64,000 nucleotides of DNA from Microthyrium microscopicum. Taxonomy: Eukaryota > Ascomycota > Dothideomycetes > Microthyriales > Microthyriaceae. The position numbers were made by a program, and so were the translations under genes. This document shows, in pieces, positions 54,502-64,000 of this stretch. How positions within the stretch are numbered: the first letter of the stretch is position 1; each line of letters starts with the position of its first letter. The stretch spans positions 1,750,374 to 1,814,373 of the forward strand of contig MU004238.1 in assembly GCA_010405405.1 (NCBI GenBank). Direction: 5' to 3'. The notes beneath the pieces are model-generated. The model was not told the DNA's origin and searched no databases. It worked only from the letters and a program-made list of their open reading frames with translations.

Positions 54502-57500
54502 ATGAAGCGCAAGGCTGAAACGAGCGCAGCTCCCTCGACTACCCCAAAGCCTTCTGCCACAGCTCGCCCTAGCAAACGTCCAAAGAGTTCCACATCCGAC
54601 TCTCAAACCAATGGCGCTGCTCCAAAGCCGGCCAAATCCTCAGCCATTCCATTAGAAGAGAAATCATTTCCTCGTGGCGGCGCAAATGTCCTTACGCCTC
54701 TGGAACTCAAGCAAGTGCAAAATGAAGCCACTCGAGACGTTCTTTTCGAAAATACAAGCACAAAACGAAAAGCTGGCTCCGAGTCTGGCGAGGACGAAGC
54801 TGAGACCAAGACGGCCAAAGTGAAGAAGGGCCATAAGAACAACAAGAAGAAAAGAAAAGATGGAACGCATACTAATGGGGAAAGCGTCGTGGAAAAGCAA
54901 CACCCTGCAGAAGGCTTGAGTTACAAGCGCCTCGTGCCCGGAAGCCTTGTTCTAGGACGGATATCTAACATAACCTCCAAAGACCTTGCCATATCGCTTC
55001 CAAATAACCTGACTGGCTATGTGCCTCTCACCGAAATATCTGACCAGCTCAATCAACGCGTCGAGAAACTCCTCGCTGAAGATAATGATGATGTGGATTC
55101 AGAAGATTTTCAAGATGTCGATATCAAGAAAATGTTCACAGTGGGCCAGTTCCTTCGAGTGCATGTTACTGCGAATGGCCTGGAGAGTGCAAACGCTGGC
55201 AAAAAGCGAATCGACCTCTCTATCAATCCTCGACTCGCAAACCAAGGCATCTCCAATGCGGAAATAGTGTCCAATGCCATGGTGCAGGCATCCGTCAAGA
55301 GCATAGAAGACCATGGGCTTGTTATGGATTTGGGACTGGGCGATAAATCTCGAGCTTTTTTGTCCTCTAAGGAGCTCGGAGATATCTCAGTATCAGCTAT
55401 TCAAGAGGGCTGTGTTTATCTATGCATGGTACTGAAAAAGAAACATGATGGTCGCATCATCAATCTTACTCTGGATTCTCAAAAGCTCGGAGATATCAAG
55501 AAGCACTACATAGAGAGTACTCCGTCCGTCAAATCCTTTTTGCCTGGAACAGCTACTGAAATTCTCGTGACGGATGTCTCAGAGAACGGATTACATGGGA
55601 AAATAATGGGAATGCTGGATGTCACCGTGGACTACATACACTCTGGCCTTGAGCCTGAAAAGACTATCGATGAGCGCTTCACTATAGGCTCAAAAGTAAA
55701 AGCTCGCGTTTTGTTCAAGCTAGCGGACGACGATAAACAATTTCTCGGGGCAACACTTCTTCCGGAATTACATCAGTGGGGCTCCATTGAATCCGATACC
55801 AAGAGCACCAAGCCTCCCGAACTCGAACTTTCTAGCATTGTTGAGAAAGCGAAAGTTGTCAAAGTGCAGTCAAAGCTTGGATTATTTCTGAAGCTTGGCG
55901 ACGATATTCTTGGTTTCGCCCATATCTCCAGAATTAGTGAGAAGAAGATTGAGACTTTGACTGCGGACTCTGGGCCTTACAAGATCGGATCGAAACATCA
56001 GGCAAGAGTGCTGGCCTATAACCAGATTGATCAACTACACATCGTATCCCTGGAACAAAAGATCATCGATCAGCCATTCCTTCGTGTCGAAGATGTGAAG
56101 GTTGGCCAAGTACTCAACGGAACCGTCGAAAGAATCATTCACAATGCCCAAGGTGTTGGCGGTGTTTTGGTAAACCTCGCTGAGGGGCTCTCTGGTCTCG
56201 TCCCCGAGGACCATATGGCTGATGCTCAATTACAACATCCAGAGCGGAAGTTTAAAGAGGGTGTCACGGTAAAAGTTCGAGTTCTGGCCACGGATTCGGA
56301 AAAACACCTGATTCGTCTTACGCTGAAGAAATCTTTGGTCAATTCTGACGTAGAGCCATGGACCACATTCGAACAGATCCACATTGGCGATCAAAGTCCT
56401 GGCACTATCATCAATATCACACCCACTGGTGCTGTCGTCAAATTTTATGGACCTGTTCGTGCCTTTCTGCCTGTTGGAGAGATGAGCGAGGCTTATATCC
56501 AGAATCCTCGTGAGCACTTTAGAGTTGGTCAAGTAGTCAATGTCCGCGTTCTTTCAATAGATGCCGCTGAACAAAAAATGATTGTTTCCTGCAAAGGTCC
56601 AAGTTCATTAGGCGACGAAGAACTAAAGGCATTCAACAAACTCACAATCGGAGGACTTACCAAAGGCACCATCACTGAGCTTGGAACCGATACTGTTACT
56701 TTGGAACTCAAGCATTCTATCAAGGCACTTCTCAATTTGTCACATCTTACAGACGGCTCATTAAGGAAAAGCACCTCGGCTTTGAAAAAGCTTCGAGTCG
56801 GCCAGACGCTCAATGACTTGCTAGTTCTGGATAAGCTTTCCAAACGTCACATGGCGATCGTCTCAAATAAGCCGACTTTGATCAAAGCTGCTGAAGAAAA
56901 GAAACTCTGTACAACGTTTGAAGAGTTTCAAGAAGGTGCAGAGTACACAGGCTTCGTTCGAAATATCACTGAGAAAGACATCTTCGTCGAGTTTGCTGGC
57001 GGTATCGTTGGGCTCTTACCTTCTCATCTTCTTGATGCAGAGCATCGACTGATGCCACAATTCGGATATGAAGTCGCTCAAACCATTACGGCCCGTGTTC
57101 AAGGTCTTGACTCACAAAAGCAACATGTTCTTTTGACTACTAAAGCCCCGGAAGAGCTGACAAATAGCTCATCGAAAGGGGCAACGACGGGAGCTCTTGT
57201 CAATCCCGTTGACAAGAGCCTCACTTCGACGACAGAGCTGACCAAGGGCAAGAAGACCATGGCTCGTGTCATTGGTGTAAAGCTATTTCAACTCAACGTG
57301 GAGCTGGCTGATAAAGTCCATGCTCGCATTGATGCTTCTGAAGCATTCGATAGCTTTGACCAGATCAAGACTGTGAACCATCCCCTGTCTATCTTCGAAC
57401 GACAGCAGATCATCCCCGTCCGGGTCATGGGAGAACGCGATACGAAGTCACACAGCTACTTGGCCTTTTCTCATCGCAAAATGAACACCGTGTGGGAGTT

Positions 57501-59860
57501 GTCTGCGCGAAACATGGACTCGGAGGACATTGATTGTGACCTCTCCTTGGAAAAGCTCAAAGCTGGCGACAAGGTCGTAGGCTTTGTCCATAAGTACAAC
57601 GAAGGTTGGCTACTAGTCAAGCTTTCTCCCACTGTGTTCGGTCGCGTTGCATTCGTGGACCTCACAAGTGAGATTTCCAAGCTCAAGACAGTTGAGAAGA
57701 GCTTTCCTTTGGGATCGGCTCTGGACCTCACTGTTACCTACGTCAACGTGGAGAAGAGAAAGATCAACCTGTCAGCGAAAGGTCACATTGTCGATGAAAT
57801 TGAGAGCTTCTCAGACATCACTCTTGGTGCAACGTTGACTGGCAGAATCACCTCCATCAAAGATCATGGCTTGACAGTACGATTAAGCAACAAGGTCTCT
57901 GGCTTCGTGCCATTGATCGAATTGTCTGATGATTACTCTGAGGCAAAGCCGGACAATCATTCGCAGAATGAGCTTGTCAACGTCAAAGTGGTTCACACTG
58001 ATCCTGCAAACAAAAAGGTCTATCTCTCATTGAGACCGTCTCTTGTTCTCAGCTCTGCACTACCCGTTGTAGACCGACAGATCACATCCATTTCACAGCT
58101 CAAAGTTAACGACATCGTACGCGGATTCGTCAAGAAAGTGGCTGACAAGGCGGTATTTGTTGCACTTGGGCCAAATGTTGATGCAATTATCCGCATTGGT
58201 GACTTGTCAGACGCTTTCGTCAAAGATTGGAAAACCGTCTGCACTGTTGACCAGCTCGTCAAAGGCAAAATTCTCGCAATTGATCAAGATTATGGGAACG
58301 TCCGAATGACTCTTAAAGCATCCATGTTCGACGAGAATTATGTTGCTCCTCTGGAATTTGGGGACCTAAAGGTTGGACAAATCTGCTCGGCGAAGGTTCG
58401 CAAAGTTGAGGACTACGGCGTTTTCATACTGCTTGATAACTCGAAGAATATTAGTGGCCTGTGCCATAAAAGTGAAATTGCAGATCAGCGAGTGGAAGAT
58501 GTCACGAAACTCTATGAAGTTGGAGATGCGGTCAAGGCAATTGTGCTCAAGGTTGATAAAGACCGAAAACGGATCAACTTTGGTCTCAAGGCTTCGTACT
58601 TCAAGGACAGCAGTGAGGTCAACGACGAGGACGGTGACAATGATTCAGACGTCATAATGGAGGAAGACTCGGATAATGAGCTTGTCAATGGAGGCGTTGA
58701 GTCAGACGAAGAGGATGAAGCCGAAGCTGGTGCAGCCGCTGACAATGAGCCGGTGGCCGATAACGAGGATGAAGAAATGTCAGATGCGGAGCCAGAAGAT
58801 GCTGAACCCGCCGCACAAGGCCTTGCCACAGGTGGTTTCGACTGGTCTGGAACAATCAACGACGAGAAGATGGCTCTTGATGAGTCAGATCTTGAAACAC
58901 TTGGTGAGGTATACAAGAAAAAGAAGAAGAAGGCTGAGATTCAAGTTGACAAAACTGGCGAGCTCGACAAATTTGGCCCTCAAGCGGTAGCCGATTTTGA
59001 GCGTCTTCTCCTAGGTCAGCCAAACTCTTCGAGTGTCTGGATTCAATATATGGCATTTCAACTCGGTCTTGGTGAAGTTGACAAAGCTCGAGCCATTGCA
59101 GAGCGTGCTCTGAAAACCATCAATATGCGTGAGGAAGACGAAAAGATGAACGTGTGGATTGCGCTTCTGAATTTAGAGAACACTTACGGCAGCGATGAAT
59201 CTGTTGACGATGCTTTCAAACGAGCGTGCAGCTTCAATGACAAGCAAGAAATGCACCAACGCCTCGTCAGTATCTTCATTGAGTCCGGCAAACACGACGT
59301 AAGTTCTCTGTGTTTTTTCACAACACAACAAACTAATGAATTTCCAGCGCGCCGAAAATCTATTCCAAAGCATGACTCACATGAAAGATATAACCGCCCA
59401 AATCCCCTTCTGGCTGAACTACGCCACTTTTCTCCTCACCACCCTCAACAAATCCGACGCTGCTCGCGGCCTGCTCATGCGCGCCATGCAATCCGTTCCG
59501 TCCGACGACCACTATATGCTGACCGCCAAATTTGGTGCTCTCGAGTTCACGTCTACTAACGGCGACACGGAGCGTGGACGCACCGTCCTCGAAGGTCTAC
59601 TGAGCACGTTCCCGAAGAAATTGGATCTTTGGGATATGTATGTTGATCTGGAGAAGGCACATGGGAGTGTCGATAAGGTCAAGCATTTGTATGATCGGAT
59701 GGCGAAGTCTAAAATGAAGAAACGACGGGCAAAATTTGTGTTTGGAAAGTGGTTGGAGTACGAGGAGAAAAATGGAAATAAGGGAGATCAGGAGAGGGTC
59801 AAGGCGTTGGCGGCCGCTTATGTGCAGAAGTTGAAGAAGGCGGAGGAGGACGAGGAGTAG
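54502..59860 (+). CDS. RRP5: rRNA biogenesis protein RRP5
   Basis: Exons 54502-59298 and 59348-59860 (49-bp intron) give 1769 aa, close to yeast Rrp5 (1729). A Lys-rich nucleolar-type N-terminus (KKGHKNNKKKRKDG) is followed by about a dozen S1 RNA-binding repeats from residue about 140 (LVPGSLVLGRISNI; VRGFVKKVADKAVFVALGPN; AKVRKVEDYGVFILLDN). An acidic linker (about 1375-1450) leads to C-terminal HAT/TPR-like helical repeats (SSVWIQYMAFQLGLGEVDKA; LWDMYVDLEKAHGSVDKVKH). Rrp5 binds pre-rRNA and is needed for both 18S (A0-A2) and 5.8S (A3) processing. The C-terminal repeats serve small-subunit assembly. Confidence 0.95.
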
Positions 59861-60220
59861 GCTGGATAGTGAGATCAAGATTGAAATCTTTGTAGCGTTG
59901 TTGTCATCACGATTGCATTTTTCAGGGGTTTGTTTACATCTTTGCAGTGACAAGATTATTGGGATATACCAATCAACACAACGTCTTCCTTCCGGGATTT
60001 ATCGTTGCATGTCTGCCCTAGGCTATTCACTTTGCTTACGGACCTCTGGATATTCACCCATGCTTATTCATGTCTTGTCCATATTTCGAAAGGGCGTGGT
60101 TTTACACAACCGATATCGCCGACACCAATGACTCAACGCGTACTCTTATTCCCAGGCTAACTCAACTGCCAATTGAGGAGCAAGATTATTTGGACTATTT
60201 TCCCTGAACATTAAACCATC
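59861..60220. other. Intergenic, RRP5 3' flank and aminotransferase promoter
   Basis: 360 bp without a supported gene. Confidence 0.5.
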
Positions 60221-61610
60221 ATGAAGGGCATTCCAGGATTTAAGATTGATAAATGGGGTATGTCGTCTCTATGAGCTTGGAAAGGCAGAAAATAATCTAA
60301 CAATATTTCCAGTCCAAGAGTACGGAGTACGTTCTATATCAACAACATCCAAGGCTAAAGCTAACAATCTTTGTCTCTAAGCCCAAGTCGCAAATTTCAC
60401 TTCACAGTATATCTCTTGGCCATGACGATGCCTTAACGGCTCACTAAACATATCGCAGGTTCCGTCATTTCCCCAATATCATTGCGAGAACTCCAGAAAC
60501 TAGCCCCAGAGGAATCCCAAGCAGCCATAGACTATGATCTACCCCTGAACTATGGCCCCGTTCAAGGCTCAGTAAAACTCAGGCAGCGTATCGCTGAACT
60601 GCATTCATCGCCAAAAGTTCAACTCACTGAAGAGAATGTCATCATCACCACTGGTTCCATTCTTGCAAACTACCTCGTCCTTACCAGCATCTGCGGAGAA
60701 GGAGATCATGTTATTTGCCAATATCCAACGTACGGCCAACTTTATGCGTTGCCTCGATTTGTGGGCGCAGAGGTGGATATGTGGGAGATGCGTGCTGAGA
60801 ATCAATGGATACCCAGCGTCGAGGAACTCGCTGCGATGATAAAGCCAAATACCAAAGCTATAATTCTCAAGTACGGCCCCAGAAACCCACGTTCGTGCAT
60901 TGCGGAATATACTGATGATCTCAAGTAACCCCAGCAATCCTACTGGTACTGTGCTCCCCGAGGCCGTCCTTGAAAATATTGTAAAGCTAGCTGAAAAGCA
61001 TAACATCCTCCTCTTTTCTGACGAGGTTTTCGCTCCCTTATTCCACAGCTCTGTCACTGCTCCGCCGCTCATATCGCTCGGATATCCGAAGACCATTGCG
61101 ACGGGCTCGGTCTCAAAGGCCCAAGGCTTGGCTGGCGTGCGAGTAGGCTGGATCGTCTCGCCTGATCGTGCACTGATTGAGCAGGCTATGACTCTACGGG
61201 ATTACACGACGATCAGTGTGTCGCAACTAGACCAAAGTGTTGCAAATTTTGCCTTATCACCTGCGCTGTTGCCGAAATTGATGGAGAGGAATCTTGCTGT
61301 GTGCCAAAGGACGATTGGCATGTTGGACGAGTTTATAAAGTCTAATTCAATACGATGTGAGTGGGTCAAACCAGCAGGTGCCGGCACAGCTTTCGTTCGC
61401 ATTTTGCAGAGAGATGGTCAGCCTGTTGATGAGGTGAAGTTCGCGGCGGGTTTTGTACAGAAATTTGGGGTGTCTGTTGTCCCTGGTGGGTATTGCTTCA
61501 GTCAGGATGGATCGGATGACTTCAAGGGTTATATTCGTGTGGCTCTTGGGGACGAACAAAAGTTGCGTGATGCATTGCCTCTCTTGCAACAGTTTTTGGG
61601 TACAGAATGA
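60221..61610 (+). CDS. PLP-dependent class I/II aminotransferase
   Basis: Five exons (60221-60257, 60313-60326, 60382-60406, 60459-60870, 60926-61610) give 390 aa; exons 2 and 3 are only 14 and 25 nt. The core is typical fold-type I: LNYGPVQGSVKLRQRIAEL, VIITTGSILANYLVL (cofactor phosphate side), ILNNPSNPTGTV, FSDEVF with Asp195, the Schiff-base Lys227 in SVSKAQGL, and the phosphate-binding Arg in GVRVGW. It looks like the family of small fungal aminotransferases annotated near ACC synthase or capreomycidine synthase. The amino donor and product are not predictable. The N-terminal MKGIPGFKIDKW and the early tiny exons are the least certain part, though frame closes through all of them. Confidence 0.8.
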
Positions 61611-61699
61611 TTTAGACAGATGGATAACTTGGAACGTAGAGAAGGCACACTGCACTTCCGTCCAATCAAACATCGGTTTTGACTGTGCCGTCGCTTTTT

Positions 61700-62590
61700 A
61701 TGGTGTGTAGCCTGTAGGGCTGTAGCTTGTTTTGGGTGTGTCCAGTACATCATCTTTTTGACTGACTTTCAGTGACACCGAAATAAAGAAAGGTCAACGC
61801 TACAAGGTCTCTTCTCTCACTCACGGAATCAAGAAGTGGTATCTAGGACAAGAAGACAAGCACAGTTTAGGAACGGCTCCAGAAGAAGATCCCAAGCTCA
61901 TCTCTGTGGTGCTCAGCTCCCATGACAATCAAACATTTGAAGCTACAGGAAGCAATGCACCACCATTAGTCGCGGCGATCAGCACATCTGTGCCTCAAAT
62001 TGATCTTTCTGGGACGCCTACGTTTACGATATTTGCTGATTGGAAGCTGGTCGGATCTCGCAGAATCTGCATTCTTTTAGACCTGATGTGCCAATCCTGT
62101 ATGGGCATTAGGATTCGCGATCCTCAGACCGGAAGACGACGAGGCCCGGAGCCTGATCAAATCAAGAATGACTACGATGATGGGGATCCATTGCTGGAAG
62201 AAGACACCCCGGAATTCAGATATGGACTGTCAGACCCATATTTGCTTCGCATTGGGCCAGGAGATGTGGCTCGCATGTCATATACCTTTACCGATGAAAA
62301 CAGATGCCCACCTTTTGGTAGGAATGATTATTGGTACTTGAAGTCAGGTAACACCTACAACATACAACATCAACCTCTATGACCGTCAATGCAGATGGAT
62401 GTAAGAGGATGAACTTCCCAGGCCCGATATGAGCGACAAGCGGCTGAAGCAATGGCTAAAACTGCAACGGGAGTGTACCATCATTTCGGAGTGTATCTTA
62501 CCCATTGAAGTCGTTGGCAGGCCTCCTGAGACTCGGGGAGCCAGAGATTACGCAGATGTCGGCTTGGAGCTAATACCATCCAAGGAATGA
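61700..62590 (+). pseudogene. Hypothetical fungal protein with a broken 3' end
   Basis: The open part runs 61773-62382, with a possible 5-nt first exon at 61700-61704 (ATGGT, 68-bp intron) that supplies a start; it would encode 204 aa. I recognise no domain. The sequence has two beta-rich segments, FTIFADWKLVGSRRI and LRIGPGDVARMSYTFTDE, as in small lineage-restricted fungal proteins. The current stop at 62380-62382 follows a 7-bp tandem duplication (TACAACA twice, 62356-62369) that shifts the frame. In the frame before the shift, coding-like sequence continues (NLYDRQCRWM), meets TAA at 62402-62404, then stays open for 61 codons (EDELPRPDMSDKRLKQWLKL onwards) to a TGA at 62588. So the last about 75 codons look lost. 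A shorter functional protein cannot be excluded. Confidence 0.5.
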
Positions 62591-62861
62591 AAGCTTTGAT
62601 GGACAGAAACTGACGTGCTGGCAGCAAAACAGCATGCTGGTTTAGAACTGCTATCTATGATCATTTGACATGAGTGGGCACACGAAAGCCATGGATCGGA
62701 TAGGCAGTTGAAAAATGTTGACACAAGCAATACCAGCAGTCATAGCATGTCAAGGAATTGATTTGAAAGTGAATTAAGATTTGGTTTTTACGTAAAACAC
62801 AGCTTCCATTACATACCTCATCAACGTGGTGATTCAATAACATATTTCAAGCCTCTAGATT

Positions 62862-64000
62862 TTAATCAACACCAAAGAGCGGCTTCAGCTTGCGGATCAA
62901 ATTCCACTCGTCGTTCGAAACATCTGCACGATAGAATTCCTTCAACGTATCGATACTTCTTCGGTCGACGAGCGAGTAGAGCGTGTCTGTTTCCTCAAGC
63001 TGGCGGCCGTACAATGGCTGATGAGAACCCTCGATTTTGATGGCCACGCTTGGTTGTCCCTTTTTGCAGATTGAGAGTTGTTTGTGATCTCGTTCGATAG
63101 ATTGTCTAGCAACTGTTAGCGATAATTCGTATAATCTTAGCATGGATCGACTTACACTCTACCCAGCTGGATGACTTCTTTGCCATTTGGACCTTGCTTG
63201 ACCGCAGCAATTGGCGTTAGGAGTCGGAGATTGCCCTCGACAACATCAACACCAAGAATGATGGGATCTTTCTTGTTGAAGACTGCCACTGTTTTGAGGA
63301 CGCAGGGGAACACTGCCAACATTTTGCTTTCTTCCTTACGTTGCTGGGCAAGTTCATCCATGTGCTTGGTGAAGGCATCGAAGAGATGGTAAATGATATC
63401 AGCGGTGAAGATCTTGATACCATTATCTTGAGCATATGCGGCAGCGTCTTTGTCAACCTTGACATCGAAGCAAAGCATGACGGCATACTCTGGAGCCTTC
63501 TCAAGCATAGTGGCGGTCTGAACAATATCACGTTTGAAGACGGTACCGATATTGACATTGCCCACAGGAATCTTTGATGTCTTCAGGAATTCGAGCAAAG
63601 CTTCAAGGGATCCGAGCGTTGATGCCATGACGCTCACACCACGTCGAGACTTGGTGACTCTAGAAAGCAGTGCCTCGAGATCGGACATGACCTCGTCTTC
63701 CAAGTCTTCCTCGTCGTCATCCTTGCCTACAACCAAAAGACGTGAACCAGCAACGGCGGAGTCTAGACCATCGGCAGCGATCTTCACACCCATTGCTGCT
63801 TTGACTTCTTTGTTGTGAACATACGCTGACTTGATTCGCAACTCCTTCATCTCGGCGGGCGTGAGCAAAGCTCGAATATTTGTGGAGATTGGACCATTGA
63901 TACCACATAGCACGATTCGATCACCTTCTTTGAGCACACCGTTGGACAGTATAACGTCGATAGTAGTTCCGAGACCCTCGATGACTTTGACTTCGAGGAC
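62862..64000 (-). CDS. FUN12: Translation initiation factor eIF5B, C-terminal part
   Basis: Partial: the gene enters from beyond position 64000. Visible exons (minus) are 64000-63156 and 63115-62862, with a short 40-bp intron joining QLGRV to [10 protein letters not shown]. The sequence covers domain II ([28 protein letters not shown]), domain III ([20 protein letters not shown]) and domain IV ([17 protein letters not shown], ending KPLFGVD). eIF5B is the GTPase that joins the 60S to the 48S initiation complex; the GTPase domain itself lies outside the window. Identity is certain at family level. Confidence 0.95.

Overview
The window is nuclear DNA of a filamentous ascomycete (Pezizomycotina). 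The evidence is the dense gene packing on both strands, many 40-70 bp GT-AG introns with CTAAC/CTAAT branch sites just upstream of the acceptor, and the protein set (RRP5, eIF5B, UTP8, Sm D3, Cdt2-like, ABCC transporter, fungal p34/Irc6, GEP4, secreted carboxylesterase B, M13 peptidase). I saw no rRNA, tRNA, CRISPR array, transposon or virus-like element. The genus cannot be fixed from sequence alone.

Layout. 0-4.1 kb: a decayed trans-aconitate methyltransferase, an extended SDR reductase and a short kinesin-3. 4.6-17.3 kb: TRM3-type tRNA ribose methyltransferase, secreted M13 metallopeptidase, a WD40/coiled-coil protein and an F-box/LRR protein. 18.8-25.5 kb is the accessory-looking part. 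It holds a secreted Kex2-processed repeat precursor, a Ure2-like glutathione transferase, and three co-oriented lineage-restricted genes (67, 610 and 170 aa). These three have unrelated products but share one promoter/leader design: a TATA box, then 56-58 bp, then a 17-bp inverted repeat. 25.7-38.5 kb is housekeeping: p34/Irc6 adaptin-binding protein, Sm D3, GEP4, UTP8, an RSC58-like remodeler subunit, Cdt2-like WD40 and a CMP/dCMP-deaminase-fold protein. 38.5-40.5 kb has no gene I can support. 40.5-64 kb: ABCC transporter, secreted LRR-like protein, C2H2 zinc-finger protein, carboxylesterase B, nicotinate phosphoribosyltransferase, RRP5, a PLP aminotransferase, a hypothetical gene with a broken 3' end, and the C-terminal part of eIF5B running off the window.

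How the genes fit together. Several conserved genes belong to ribosome production and RNA work (TRM3, UTP8, RRP5, eIF5B, Sm D3), but they are scattered singletons, not a cluster. Divergent pairs with short shared promoters are Sm D3/GEP4 (about 230 bp), UTP8/RSC58-like (about 390 bp), kinesin/TRM3 (about 500 bp) and NPT1/RRP5 (about 735 bp). GEP4 and UTP8 converge with only 27 bp between stop codons.

Most promising observations: (1) the precursor at 18796-20039, whose first two 37-residue Kex2-bounded repeats are identical in protein but differ at 15 synonymous sites; (2) the promoter family with the TTAGAT-N5-ATCTAA inverted repeat over three non-homologous genes; (3) a carboxylesterase model that closes only with a 5-nt microexon. 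Exon boundaries were inferred by eye and checked by reading-frame closure; none is backed by transcript data.
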